DNA of 64,000 nt from Ferrimicrobium sp. (GTDB lineage: Bacteria; Actinomycetota; Acidimicrobiia; Acidimicrobiales; Acidimicrobiaceae): the NCBI RefSeq assembly GCF_027364955.1, contig NZ_DAHXOI010000006.1, positions 12,351 to 76,350 on the forward strand, given 5' to 3'. The first letter of the stretch is position 1. Each line of letters starts with the position of its first letter. The notes under the pieces are model-generated. The model did not search any database. It worked only from the letters and a program-made list of their open reading frames with translations, and was not told where the DNA came from. This document shows positions 42,643-52,169 of this stretch, piece after piece. The position numbers and the translations under genes were made by a program.

Positions 42643-43440
42643 TTAGGACAATTGATGTGTACGGTGGCGCCGCACGAGGGAGCGCCCAAGGAATGGGGCT
42701 GAACCACCAAGCAAGACGACCGCTACGAGAGCGGCGTTTCGGAGGGTCCGAATGAGGTAGGGTCGAGAGACCTTGGTTGTCTCCTTGAACTCCAAGATCT
42801 CCCAGTCACGCTCCTTGGCTACTTTGGTGAGTACACGATCTGGGTTCACCGCGACCGGATGCCCAACCATCTCAAGCATGGGAAGGTCGGTGTAAGAGTC
42901 AGAGTACGCCCACGAACGTGCGAGGTCAATGTCTTGGTCTGCCGCCAAAGTTGCGATTGCCTCAACTTTGTAGGGTCCATAGGCGTAGAACACCAGTTCA
43001 CCGGTGTACTTGCCAGCCTCGTCGACCCGTGAGCGTGATCCGATGAAGCCGTCGACGCCAAGGAAGGAGGCCATCGGTCCGACCACCTCCTCCGGGGAGG
43101 CGGAGACGAGAAAGACCTTACGCCCTGCGAGATGGTGCAGGTCAATGAGGTCCATCGCCTCCCGATAGATCAAGGGTGTGATAATCTCGCCAAGGGCCTC
43201 GGTGACGACCCGAAGCACCATCGATTGCTCCCAACCCTGAGTCAGGGAGAGCACTGCGTTTTCGAGTCGCTTGAGCCTGCGTTCGTTGGCACCTAAGTAT
43301 TTGTAGACCGTCTGGGCATAGAGGCTCCGCGCGACCGTTCTGCGGGTGATGAGGCCCTCCTGGAAGAATCTCGTACCGAGCGCCAGCATTGATGCACGTG
43401 CAATAACCGTTTTGTCCAGGTCAAAGAACACGCCTTCCAT
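42643..43440 (-). CDS. HAD-IB family hydrolase with C-terminal membrane segment
   Basis: A 265-residue HAD phosphatase with motif I FFDLDKTVI, motif II VFLVSASPEE and motif III/IV YSDSYTDLPML, as in SerB-like HAD-IB enzymes. A hydrophobic segment near residues 235-255 (NAALVAVVLLGGSAPFLG) with basic ends suggests membrane attachment. This subgroup accompanies lysophospholipid or lipid-phosphate metabolism in actinobacteria; the substrate is not known. It lies 12 bp after the ceoC-like gene on the same strand. Confidence 0.88.
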   Translation of the reverse strand: MEGVFFDLDKTVIARASMLALGTRFFQEGLITRRTVARSLYAQTVYKYLGANERRLKRLENAVLSLTQGWEQSMVLRVVTEALGEIITPLIYREAMDLIDLHHLAGRKVFLVSASPEEVVGPMASFLGVDGFIGSRSRVDEAGKYTGELVFYAYGPYKVEAIATLAADQDIDLARSWAYSDSYTDLPMLEMVGHPVAVNPDRVLTKVAKERDWEILEFKETTKVSRPYLIRTLRNAALVAVVLLGGSAPFLGRSLVRRHRTHQLS

Positions 43441-43452
43441 CGTTGGTGCCTC

Positions 43453-44136
43453 TTATTCTGGATTGGTGACGAGCGGTTGAGCGATGAGGGCGATACGGAT
43501 GGCATCGTCGGTCTCGTCAGTCGTCAAACAGATCACTTCATCCGCTTCACGCAGGAGCGTGTCGCCCCGAGGAACCGCTAAGTCGCCGTCTCGCACGACG
43601 GCTACGACAGAGGCCGAGCGGGGGAGGGCGAGTTCCTCAATGGTGCGGTCGATTGCTGGCGACCCTGGGGCAAGTGTGACCTCTACTAGTCGAGCACCCG
43701 AGCGCGAGAACTGCAAGAGGCGGACGATGGATCCCACTGAGACCGCCTCTTCGACGAGCGACGAGATGAGGTGGGGAGTCGAGACGGCGACGTCAACCCC
43801 CCAAGCAGGCGTGAAGAGCCAGTGGTTCTTTGGGTGGTTCACCCGAGCAATGACCCGTGGAATTGCGTACTCTTGCTTGGCGAGGAGTGAGGTGACGAGA
43901 TTGTCTTCGTCATCACCGGTTGAAGCGACGAGGACATCACACTCTGAGAGTCCACAGGTGGCCAGTGTCGACAACTCACATCCGTCACCAACGAGCCAAC
44001 GGCAGGCAATCTCATGGGACAGATGGGCGACCAGCGCCTCGTCACGCTCGATGACCAGCACGTTATGGCCCGCCTCGTGGAGATCCTTGGCCAAGAATGT
44101 CCCTACTTTGCCCGCACCGACGATGGTGACGTTCAT
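43453..44136 (-). CDS. TrkA-type potassium uptake protein (CeoC-like)
   Basis: A 227-residue RCK protein: TrkA-N Rossmann domain starting with VTIVGAGKVGTFLAKDLHEAGH, and a TrkA-C domain in the last 80 residues. It is the second of a pair; the ATG overlaps the upstream stop (ATGA, 44133-44136). These RCK proteins gate a K+ channel or transporter by NAD(H)/ATP binding. No Trk membrane subunit is adjacent; the divergent APC transporter is the likely partner. Confidence 0.9.
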   Translation of the reverse strand: MNVTIVGAGKVGTFLAKDLHEAGHNVLVIERDEALVAHLSHEIACRWLVGDGCELSTLATCGLSECDVLVASTGDDEDNLVTSLLAKQEYAIPRVIARVNHPKNHWLFTPAWGVDVAVSTPHLISSLVEEAVSVGSIVRLLQFSRSGARLVEVTLAPGSPAIDRTIEELALPRSASVVAVVRDGDLAVPRGDTLLREADEVICLTTDETDDAIRIALIAQPLVTNPE

Positions 44137-44798
44137 GCTCTCCCTCCCGTGAGGATCTCTTTGAGCTGGGTAGCACCCTCAGCGGTGACCAGCACAAGAG
44201 CCCGGTCGCCCTCCTGGGCGATGAGCTCGCGTTCGACGAGCTTCGTTGCAGAACCCCGTAGCAGGGCGGCAAACTTCACTGAATTGCCGACATTGAGGCT
44301 GGCGAGTGGAACCCCAGCAAGTGAGGACGGCAAGGAAACCTCCATGAGAGAGACGGTACCACTTTGGTCGGTCCAGTCAACCGGGGTGTTCTCAGGAAAG
44401 AGGCGCCGGATCGCCTGGCCGGTTGTCCACGTCACGGTGGCGACGGTAGCGATACCGAGGCGTTGGTAGACAACGGCTCGACGAGGGTCGTAAATCCTGG
44501 CGACTACGTTAGGGACACCGAAGACTTCGCGTGCGATACGAGCACTCAGGATGTTGGTGTTGTCGCCAGATGTCACTGCGGCAAGTCCATAGGCATCCTC
44601 GATATGGGCCTCCTTAAGAATCTCGGGGTCAAAGCCCATACCTTCGAGCTTGGTGATATTTGGATGGTCGGCCAGCCTTCGGAAGGAGCGCGCCGTGCGA
44701 TCGAGGATCGTCACTTGATGCCCTTGTGTCGCCAGTTGGGTAGCGAGTTCTGCGCCCACTCGCCCACAGCCAACGACCAGAATACGGTCGGATGTCAC
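44133..44798 (-). CDS. TrkA-type potassium uptake protein (CeoB-like)
   Basis: A 221-residue RCK protein, TrkA-N domain from ILVVGCGRVGAELATQLATQGH and a TrkA-C tail. It forms a tandem pair with the downstream RCK gene; the two normally act as a heteromeric gate. The pair is divergent from an APC transporter, the same arrangement as ceoB, ceoC and Rv2690c in mycobacteria. Confidence 0.92.
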   Translation of the reverse strand: MTSDRILVVGCGRVGAELATQLATQGHQVTILDRTARSFRRLADHPNITKLEGMGFDPEILKEAHIEDAYGLAAVTSGDNTNILSARIAREVFGVPNVVARIYDPRRAVVYQRLGIATVATVTWTTGQAIRRLFPENTPVDWTDQSGTVSLMEVSLPSSLAGVPLASLNVGNSVKFAALLRGSATKLVERELIAQEGDRALVLVTAEGATQLKEILTGGRA

Positions 44799-44910
44799 CT
44801 TACCTCCATTACGCCGAAAAAGACCAGATTAACTTAGCCTTGTCCCACCGGTTAAGTTCAGCATAGGCTGTACTATCGTCGTCCATAAGCGAGCGTTGAG
44901 GAGAGTTACG

Positions 44911-47277
44911 ATGCCCGATGAAGATTCCGGTTCGGCGCATGGTCGATTCCAACGAGGTTTTGAGGTCCGTCCTCCGCGTGTGCTGCCTCGACTTGAGTCG
45001 TTCAATGTACCTGAGAAGCTAAGCTACCGGATTAAGAATCGGCTACTTGGCCCACCTTTGGTGACCGAGGACCTCGATGAACAGCGGATTGGCAAGCCAA
45101 CCGCCCTTGCAATCCTCTCCTCCGATGTGATGTCATCGTCGGCGTATGCTACCGAAGCGATGCTCGGTGTGCTGGTTCCAGCGGTGGGACTCGCCGCCTT
45201 CGCACTGGTGGTGCCGGTTTCTTTTTTGGTTCTGGTGGTTCTCATCTTTGTGACCGCCTCCTATCTTGAGGTGATCAAGGCCTACCCCAAGGCAGGGGGG
45301 GCGTACGTGGTGGCACGTGACACCTTTGGTACCGGTCTCGCAAGGGTGGCGGCCGCCTCGCTCTTTGTGGATTACACCCTGACCGTGGCGGTGTCGATCT
45401 CAGCCGGTGCAGATGCGCTTGCCTCTGCAGTCCCGTCACTGACGCCGTATGTGACCGTGATCACCGTGATCTTCGTAATCGGGATCGCCTACGGTAACCT
45501 GCGCGGTATCCGGGAGGCTGGCAAGACGTTTGCGGTACCAACTTATCTCTTTATCGGTTCGATGTTCTTGATGATCGGTGTCGGCATTTTTCGTGGAATT
45601 TTTGGCCATCTTCCGGTCTATACCCACTTTGGGGCGGGGGTCTATCCAGCCGGCACCGCCGGTGCTGGCCTCTTACTTGGAGCATCTGTCTTCATCTTCT
45701 TGAAGGCTTTTGCCAGCGGTGGCACGGCACTCACGGGAACCGAGGCGATCTCTAACGGCGTCTCCATCTTCCGAGACCCACAACCTCGTAACGCCCGCAT
45801 CACGCTTGTGGTGATGAGCGTGATCCTTGGCACGCTTCTTCTCGGTGTCTCAGGACTCGCGGCGGTCACCCATGCGACGCCGTACCTCTCTGGTGACCCG
45901 ACGGTGCTCTCCCAGATCGCCAAGGCGGTCTTTGGCACCTCGTTGATCGGTCGCATTCTGTACGTCGCTCTCGATATCTTCACGATGGGTATCTTGACGT
46001 TGGCCGCCAATACGAGTTTCGCTGGCCTGCCTTTTCTGGCCTCGTTCGCCGCCTCCGATGGATTTCTGCCCAAGAGCTTTACCGTTCGAGGGCATCGATT
46101 GGTGTACTCGACAGCGATTGTCGCTCTCGCGGTGGTCTCCGTCATCTTGCTGGTTGCCACCAACTCCAACGTCTATACGTTGATCTCGCTCTATGCGATC
46201 GGTGTCTTCACTGGCTTCACGATCGCCGGGGCTGGTATGGTCAAACACCACTTTATGACGCGCGAGAAGAGTTGGAGGCGTCGCGCGGCGATCAACGGAG
46301 CAGCGGCCGTCCTTTCAGGGGCAGTCGACATCACCTTCATCGTGACCAAGTTCACCGCTGGTGCCTGGACCATCGTCATTATCGTGCCGGTGCTGGTTCT
46401 GATCTTCACGCGATTCAAGCATTCCCATGACACCGAGCAAGCAGCCCTAACCGCTGGACTCGCGGCGATCGAACATGAGGTGTTGCCGCGCAAACACAAG
46501 GTGTTGATCCTCGTTGACCAGGTCGATGTGGCGACGGTGACGGCGCTCAACTATGCAAGGATCCTCGCAGCGGACTCGGTGACGGCGCTTCACTTTGTGA
46601 CCGACGAAAAACATGCTCAGGCATTGGCCGCCAGCTGGGAGTCGGGAGGGCTTGGGCGAACCCCACTCGAGTTGCTGGACTGTCAGGATCGCAGGTTGCG
46701 CAGAGCGGCGGGCCAGGTGGTACTCGATGCGTTGAGCGATGGAGATTCGCAGGTGTCGGTACTCATCCCGCATCGAATCTACCCACGGTTCTCTGGTTCG
46801 CTGCTCCATGATCAAACCTCAGCATCGCTCGCTGAGGTGATCGCGCAGCTTCCTCATGCGACACCGATCCTGATACCCCATCGTGTAAAGCCAGCTCGCC
46901 AGCCAGCGTCAACACCGACAGGTACGCCGGGCAGGACGGCACTTCGTACCGATGAACCGTCCTTAGATCCTTCGGTCACCCAGGACGAGGTTGCTGAAGG
47001 TGTGACCCAAATCGCTGGACTCAAACTACGAGAACGAACCCGTGTGATCGGTCGTGTATCCTCCATCCGCATGAGTTCCTACCATGGCACTCCATCGACG
47101 GCGGCCCGACTTGAGGACGCCAGTGGTGGATTGATGTTGGTATTCCCTGGTCGAAGTGCTATACCGGGCCTCAACTCAGGTATGAATGTGAGCGCCGAGG
47201 GAACTGTGGTAGAGGTGGAGGGTCATCTCGCTATGATCAATCCCTTGTACGAATTCTTACCGTTGACTACGAAATAG
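44911..47277 (+). CDS. KimA-like APC potassium/amino-acid transporter with C-terminal OB-fold
   Basis: A 788-residue fusion. Residues about 40-510 form an APC transporter with 12 hydrophobic segments, KimA/YdaO-like (LAILSSDVMSSSAYATEAML; SYLEVIKAYPKAGGAYVVA). Residues about 510-660 are a soluble domain of the kind seen in KimA. The last 100 residues (from GVTQIAGLKLRERTRVIGRV) form an OB-fold, usually a separate protein in mycobacteria (Rv2694c-type). I chose ATG 44911, six bases after GAGGAGA, over a TTG at 44896. The divergent RCK pair suggests K+ uptake. Confidence 0.88.
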   Translation: MPDEDSGSAHGRFQRGFEVRPPRVLPRLESFNVPEKLSYRIKNRLLGPPLVTEDLDEQRIGKPTALAILSSDVMSSSAYATEAMLGVLVPAVGLAAFALVVPVSFLVLVVLIFVTASYLEVIKAYPKAGGAYVVARDTFGTGLARVAAASLFVDYTLTVAVSISAGADALASAVPSLTPYVTVITVIFVIGIAYGNLRGIREAGKTFAVPTYLFIGSMFLMIGVGIFRGIFGHLPVYTHFGAGVYPAGTAGAGLLLGASVFIFLKAFASGGTALTGTEAISNGVSIFRDPQPRNARITLVVMSVILGTLLLGVSGLAAVTHATPYLSGDPTVLSQIAKAVFGTSLIGRILYVALDIFTMGILTLAANTSFAGLPFLASFAASDGFLPKSFTVRGHRLVYSTAIVALAVVSVILLVATNSNVYTLISLYAIGVFTGFTIAGAGMVKHHFMTREKSWRRRAAINGAAAVLSGAVDITFIVTKFTAGAWTIVIIVPVLVLIFTRFKHSHDTEQAALTAGLAAIEHEVLPRKHKVLILVDQVDVATVTALNYARILAADSVTALHFVTDEKHAQALAASWESGGLGRTPLELLDCQDRRLRRAAGQVVLDALSDGDSQVSVLIPHRIYPRFSGSLLHDQTSASLAEVIAQLPHATPILIPHRVKPARQPASTPTGTPGRTALRTDEPSLDPSVTQDEVAEGVTQIAGLKLRERTRVIGRVSSIRMSSYHGTPSTAARLEDASGGLMLVFPGRSAIPGLNSGMNVSAEGTVVEVEGHLAMINPLYEFLPLTTK

Positions 47278-47309
47278 CGTGAACAGCTGCAGTAGAGAGA
47301 GCGTGATGT

Positions 47310-49898
47310 ATGCCAAAACCCTTAGTCATTGTTGAATCTCCGACCAAGGCGCGCACCATCGCCCGGTTCCTTGGCGATGGCTATGTCGTGGAATCCTCAG
47401 TAGGACACATCCGCGACCTTCCCCGCTCGGCCAAGGACATCCCAGCCGCTGCGAAGGCGCAACCTTGGTCGCGACTCGGTGTCAACGTGGAGGAGAACTT
47501 CACTCCCCTCTACATCATCCCCGCCGAAAAAAAGGAACAGGTGAAGAAACTCAAAGCGCTCTTGAAGGATGCGAATGAGCTCTATCTCGCTACCGACGAG
47601 GACCGTGAGGGGGAGTCGATCGCTTGGCATCTTCTTGAGGTGCTCAAACCATCGGTCCCGATCCACCGGATGGTTTTTCACGAGATCACCGACCACGCGA
47701 TCGCCGAGGCCCTCGCGTCGCCGCGGGCGCTCGATCAGCATCTCGTCAATGCACAAGAGGCGCGGCGTATCCTCGATCGACTCTACGGGTACGAGGTCTC
47801 TCCGGTGCTCTGGAAAAAGGTGATGCCAAAGCTTTCAGCGGGACGCGTACAATCGCCTGCGGCTCGTCTGTTGGTCGAGCGAGAACGCGAGCGGATGCAG
47901 TTCCGCTCCTCAAGCTATGCCGATCTTGAAGCGACACTGGCTGGTGCTGACGAGGCACGCGAGTTTCGGGCCCGCTTGACCCATGTCGACGGTCGGCGGG
48001 TAGCCCAGGGCCGGGATTTTCTTCCCACCGGTGGCCTCAGTCCCACGGCGTTGGAGCAGGGAGTCGCTGCACTCAGCCATGGTGATGCCACCCTCTTGGC
48101 GGCCGGCCTCGATGGGGCTGCGTTCAAGGTGACACGGGTGGAGGAGAAGCCGTATCGTCGATCGCCCAGCGCCCCTTTCATGACCTCGACCTTGCAGCAA
48201 GAGGCAGGTCGACGTCTGCGGTTCTCCTCGTCGAGGACGATGAGTGTCGCCCAGCGTCTCTATGAGCGTGGTTTTATCACCTATATGAGAACCGATTCAG
48301 TTATCTTGTCAGCAGACGCACTTGCCGAGGCGCGTCGGGTGATCGGTGTTCGATTCGGGGCGGGTGAACTCCCGGCCAAGCCTCGAGTGTATCGATCGAA
48401 GATTAAAAATGCCCAGGAAGCCCATGAGGCGATTCGACCAGCAGGGGATGAGTGGCGCGCCCCTGAGGATCTCGATGGGCAGCTCAGCGGTGATGAGTTG
48501 CGACTCTATGAACTTATCTGGAGAAGAACGCTCGCTTCGCAGATGAACGATGCGATCGGGGTGGTCGTCTCGGTGACGATCGATGCCCCAGTGACAGCCA
48601 ACGTCAACCTCGCCGTTCAGCCCCTTGCGTTGGGGGCTCCTATTACCTTTGCTTCGTCTGGCCGAGTCATTAACGCACCTGGCTTCTTCCGCATCTATCA
48701 AGAGCACGCTGAAGAGAATGAGGATGCCCAAGAGTTGCCGGAGGTCATCAGTGGGCAGCGGCTCATTGAGCACGGTATTGAGGTCGTCGATCATGTGACC
48801 AATCCGCCTGCCCGCTACACTGAGGCCACCCTTGTCAAGGCGCTGGAGGAGCGTGGCATCGGTCGTCCATCAACCTATGCCAGTATCATCTCAACGCTGC
48901 TTGATCGTGGCTACGCCTGGAAGAAGGGTCAGGCACTCGTTCCTAGCTTCGTCGCCTTTGCAGTTGTCCAACTCATGGAGCGTTACTTCGCCGACCTCGT
49001 CAACTATGATTTCACTGCTCAGCTCGAGGACGAGTTGGATGCCATCGCCTCTGGGGAGCGCGAAGCCATTCCTTACCTTCGTCACTTCTATTTTGGCGAT
49101 GACAACGATGGGTTGAAGGAGGAGGTGTTGGTCCGCCTCGGCGAGATCGATGCGCGCATGGTCAATACGATCCCGATCGGCCTCACTGACGATGGACGTG
49201 AGGTTGTGGTGCGAGTTGGGCGCTATGGCCCCTACGTGCAGCTTGATGATCAGACGGCGAGTCTGCCCGATACGGTGACGCCCGATGAGCTGACCATGGA
49301 GAGCGCCCTGGCGCTGTTGTCCTCCTCGCAGGTCAAGGAGCGCCCGCTCGGCGAGGTCGATGGAACTCCAGTCTTCGCCCGGCTTGGGCGCTATGGAGGC
49401 TATGTCCAACTTGGCGAAGGCGATAGTAAGGAGCTAAAACGTGCGTCCTTGTTCCCGTCGATGACCGTGGAGTCGGTCACCCTTGATGAGGCACGTTCAC
49501 TGCTATCGCTTCCTCGAATGGTTGGCATCGATCCAGAGGCAGGCCAGGAGATCTTTGCCCAAAACGGCCGGTTTGGTCCGTATCTGACGCGTGGGCGCGA
49601 GACGCGCTCGCTGGATAAACCGGAGGAGATCTTCACCATTGATCTTGACGAGGCACTGGCCAAGTTCAAGGAACCGAAGCGACGTGGCGCTCGTCGTGCC
49701 AGTTCAGTTGAGCTTGGTGTCGACCCCGAGGGAGAGGCAAAGGTGGTGCTACGCTCTGGCCGCTTTGGCCCCTACGTCACCGATGGGAAGGTCAATGCTT
49801 CGCTTCCGCGAGGAATGGAGCCGACTGAGGTAACGCTCGAACAGGCGCTCGATCTGCTCAATGAACGCAAGGCTAAGCTCAATAACGATCGTGGATGA
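47310..49898 (+). CDS. topA: DNA topoisomerase I
   Basis: An 862-residue type IA topoisomerase that relaxes negative supercoils. The N-terminal Toprim (VIVESPTKARTI, then LATDEDREGE) and the catalytic Tyr325 in FITYMRTDS are intact. The C-terminal 300 residues contain four repeats of the RFGPYV type (for example RYGPYVQL, RYGGYVQL, RFGPYLTR, RFGPYVTD) instead of the Cys4 zinc fingers of E. coli TopA, the actinobacterial form. The 3' end overlaps tmk by 8 bp if tmk begins at GTG 49891. Confidence 0.97.
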   Translation: MPKPLVIVESPTKARTIARFLGDGYVVESSVGHIRDLPRSAKDIPAAAKAQPWSRLGVNVEENFTPLYIIPAEKKEQVKKLKALLKDANELYLATDEDREGESIAWHLLEVLKPSVPIHRMVFHEITDHAIAEALASPRALDQHLVNAQEARRILDRLYGYEVSPVLWKKVMPKLSAGRVQSPAARLLVERERERMQFRSSSYADLEATLAGADEAREFRARLTHVDGRRVAQGRDFLPTGGLSPTALEQGVAALSHGDATLLAAGLDGAAFKVTRVEEKPYRRSPSAPFMTSTLQQEAGRRLRFSSSRTMSVAQRLYERGFITYMRTDSVILSADALAEARRVIGVRFGAGELPAKPRVYRSKIKNAQEAHEAIRPAGDEWRAPEDLDGQLSGDELRLYELIWRRTLASQMNDAIGVVVSVTIDAPVTANVNLAVQPLALGAPITFASSGRVINAPGFFRIYQEHAEENEDAQELPEVISGQRLIEHGIEVVDHVTNPPARYTEATLVKALEERGIGRPSTYASIISTLLDRGYAWKKGQALVPSFVAFAVVQLMERYFADLVNYDFTAQLEDELDAIASGEREAIPYLRHFYFGDDNDGLKEEVLVRLGEIDARMVNTIPIGLTDDGREVVVRVGRYGPYVQLDDQTASLPDTVTPDELTMESALALLSSSQVKERPLGEVDGTPVFARLGRYGGYVQLGEGDSKELKRASLFPSMTVESVTLDEARSLLSLPRMVGIDPEAGQEIFAQNGRFGPYLTRGRETRSLDKPEEIFTIDLDEALAKFKEPKRRGARRASSVELGVDPEGEAKVVLRSGRFGPYVTDGKVNASLPRGMEPTEVTLEQALDLLNERKAKLNNDRG

Positions 49899-50487
49899 TC
49901 GTCAAAGTGGTGTCCTGGTGGTGTTGGAGGGACCCGATCACGTCGGCAAGTCAACCCAGGTTGAGCGGCTTGCTCAATGGTTCCGACAGCGCAAGCGGTC
50001 GGTTTGTGTCTCGCGTGAACCGGGAGGGGATGCGTTGGGGGAGACGATCCGAACCATGCTCCTCGGGGAGTCAGTTGATGGGTGGACCGAGCTCTTTCTC
50101 TTTCTTGCGGGGCGCGCGCGCCATCTCAACGAAGTGATCGAACCCGCCCTACGCCGCGGTGAACTCGTCATCCTTGACCGTTATACCCCCTCGACGCTTG
50201 TCTACCAAGGCGCTGTGCTGGGTGAGGAGGTCGTCCTCCAGCTTGCGAGTCTGCCGGTCTTCCGAAGACCGGAGATCACGATCATTCTCGACTGCGCCGC
50301 GCCACTGGAGGCACTCGACTCCCTCGACCGTTTTGAGCTCTCTGGACTTGCCGGCTGGCACGAGCGCCGTGCGCGCTATCAGAGCCTTGCTCGTCGCTTT
50401 GGGTGGGTGCTCCTCAGCGGTGATGGTCCGCCCGAGTCGGTCACCGAGCGTCTTGTCGGGGTGCTTGCACGGGAGGGTATTGGGTGA
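49891..50487 (+). CDS. tmk: Thymidylate kinase
   Basis: A 198-residue dTMP kinase with P-loop EGPDHVGKST, DR motif DRYTPSTLVYQG and LID region ERRARYQSLARR. The family P-loop is usually EGxDGxGKST; here the second Gly is His, an unusual change. The start is GTG 49891 or ATG 49861 (giving ten more residues); neither has a strong ribosome site, and both overlap topA. It overlaps holB by 4 bp (GTGA). Confidence 0.92.
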   Translation: MDDRQSGVLVVLEGPDHVGKSTQVERLAQWFRQRKRSVCVSREPGGDALGETIRTMLLGESVDGWTELFLFLAGRARHLNEVIEPALRRGELVILDRYTPSTLVYQGAVLGEEVVLQLASLPVFRRPEITIILDCAAPLEALDSLDRFELSGLAGWHERRARYQSLARRFGWVLLSGDGPPESVTERLVGVLAREGIG

Positions 50488-51362
50488 GGACGCTTGCTGC
50501 CTTTCGTGCGTATCGGCCCATGACGATCGACCGCATCATCCAGGCTCTGGCGGCTGACTCCTCAAGTTATCTCTTGAAGGGACCCCGAGGTAGTGGCGCT
50601 GATGAGCTGTTGGGTGCCATTGCTCAGGCGCTGGTTGGCAGCTGTGGGGGATGTGGCCAATGCTCGTCGTGTCGTGCGGTCGCGGACGGAGAACATCCCG
50701 ACGTCCTCTGGGCGCAAGGTGAGCAGCATAAGTCGGTTCCTGTTGAGGAGTTACGGCGGATCGTTCGATTTGCGAGCCTCGCTCCCACACAAGCACGATA
50801 CCGCGTGGTTGTTATCCCTGATATCGATACGCTGCGTTTGACGTTCCCGGTGATCTTGAAGGCGCTTGAGGAGCCTCCTACCGCCACGAAATGGTTGCTC
50901 TCAGCGGCATTGATCGGTGCGGAGCTTGCCCCAGTGGCGTCGCGCTGTCTCACTGTCGAACTCGAAGCACCAAGCGATAGTGAGATATGGGACCGTTTTC
51001 GAGAGTACAAGCTCGAGCCCAGTGAGTTGTTGATCAGATGGACACGGCGCCGTCTCGACAGGGTGGAACTCTTTGCGCGGCTCACTGATGCTGAGCGATA
51101 TCTGTCTACGTATGAGGAACTCCCTAGTCTGATCCGAGACGACGCTCGGTGGTGCATGGAGCTGGTCCATCGGTTGACACCAGAGGATCTCGGTAGTGTC
51201 TCGGCGTCAGAGGAGATCATTCAATGTGGCCTTGAAATCCTTGTCGCCTCCCACACCGGCAGCGGTGATTGGCTTCGCCGTGCGGCCCGCGCCTCAACGT
51301 CGTTGAAACTGCATCTTCCCATCCAGGTCGTCTTGGCTGAGCTGATTATGCGTTCCGGTTAG
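50484..51362 (+). CDS. holB: DNA polymerase III delta' subunit
   Basis: A 292-residue clamp-loader protein. The P-loop is degenerate (LKGPRGSGADELLG, no Lys), as expected of non-hydrolysing delta'. A zinc module CGGCGQCSSC and sensor-like KALEEPPTATKWLL are present. The GTG start at 50484 overlaps the tmk stop; an ATG at 50520 (MTIDRIIQAL) would leave out 12 residues and is a possible start. It completes the topA-tmk-holB cluster and is followed by tRNA-Thr. Confidence 0.9.
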   Translation: MRTLAAFRAYRPMTIDRIIQALAADSSSYLLKGPRGSGADELLGAIAQALVGSCGGCGQCSSCRAVADGEHPDVLWAQGEQHKSVPVEELRRIVRFASLAPTQARYRVVVIPDIDTLRLTFPVILKALEEPPTATKWLLSAALIGAELAPVASRCLTVELEAPSDSEIWDRFREYKLEPSELLIRWTRRRLDRVELFARLTDAERYLSTYEELPSLIRDDARWCMELVHRLTPEDLGSVSASEEIIQCGLEILVASHTGSGDWLRRAARASTSLKLHLPIQVVLAELIMRSG

Positions 51363-51388
51363 CTAAGCTACTCCCAGACAAAGGTTAG

Positions 51389-51464
51389 GCCCGGGTAGCT
51401 CAGTCGGTAGAGCAGCTCACTCGTAATGAGCAGGTCAGGGGTTCGAATCCCCTCTCGGGCTCCA
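51389..51464 (+). tRNA. tRNA-Thr (anticodon CGT)
   Basis: A complete cloverleaf: acceptor GCCCGGG/CTCGGGC (one G-T pair), D-arm GCTC...GAGC, anticodon stem GCTCA/TGAGC enclosing CTCGTAA (anticodon CGT), T-arm AGGGG TTCGAAT CCCCT, and encoded CCA at 51462-51464. It lies between holB and sigR. Confidence 0.97.
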
Positions 51465-51567
51465 CGTCAGGGGGCCGGTCATTGAATGATCTGACCAACG
51501 AGGATGGGTCACCGGTGCTGGCGTTGCGCTCAGGCGCAGCAGATTTCTTCGAATGATTGGACAATGA

Positions 51568-52155
51568 GTGGCGGATAAAAAGAACTTCTCCTCCGATGCG
51601 ATGCAGTACGCTGAAAATCTCTACTCGGCCGCCTTCCGAATGACCCATAACGCGGCCGACGCCGAAGACTTGGTGCAGGAGACCTTCCTGAAGGCCTATC
51701 GGGGTTATGGATCCTTCCAAGAGGGTACGAACTTGAAGGCCTGGCTCTATCGCATCCTTACCAACACGTACATCAATATCTATCGTGCCAAGAAGCGTCG
51801 CCCGGATGAGAGCAACCTTGAGGATGTCGAAGACCTCTATCTCTACCGTCGTCTCGGCGGTCTCGAGGCGGTGCAGGCTGGTCGCAGCGCAGAGGAAGAG
51901 GTGCTTGACCGGATTACCGACACCGACGTGAAGGCGGCGATCGACTCGTTGCCTGATCAGTTTCGACTGGCCGTTGTGCTCTCCGATATTGAAGGGTTCT
52001 CCTATAAGGAGATCGCTGAGATCATGGAGGTACCGCTGGGAACGGTGATGAGTCGGTTGCATCGGGGAAGAAGAGCGATGCAAAGAGCGTTATTGGAGTT
52101 GGAACTTCGGAAAGCCGCGGTAAGTGGTAATCTCGAAGAGGGTAGCCGGTCATAA
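51568..52155 (+). CDS. sigR: ECF sigma factor, SigR/SigH-like (ECF12)
   Basis: A 195-residue ECF sigma factor: region 2 ([39 protein letters not shown]) and region 4 (LVVL-like [33 protein letters not shown]). High similarity to SigR/SigH and the adjacent RsrA-like gene support the thiol-oxidative stress role: SigR is released when RsrA is oxidised. The start is GTG 51568; the frame has no upstream ATG that fits better. A SigR-type -35/-10 (GGAAT-N18-GTT) was not evident upstream. Confidence 0.92.
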   Translation: MADKKNFSSDAMQYAENLYSAAFRMTHNAADAEDLVQETFLKAYRGYGSFQEGTNLKAWLYRILTNTYINIYRAKKRRPDESNLEDVEDLYLYRRLGGLEAVQAGRSAEEEVLDRITDTDVKAAIDSLPDQFRLAVVLSDIEGFSYKEIAEIMEVPLGTVMSRLHRGRRAMQRALLELELRKAAVSGNLEEGSRS

Positions 52156-52169
52156 GGATCATCGAGGAT

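Noticed and set aside
44799-44910. c-di-AMP (ydaO-type) riboswitch before the KimA-like transporter gene
   Set aside because: The 110-bp space to the divergent RCK gene is too short and lacks the conserved ydaO motif elements.
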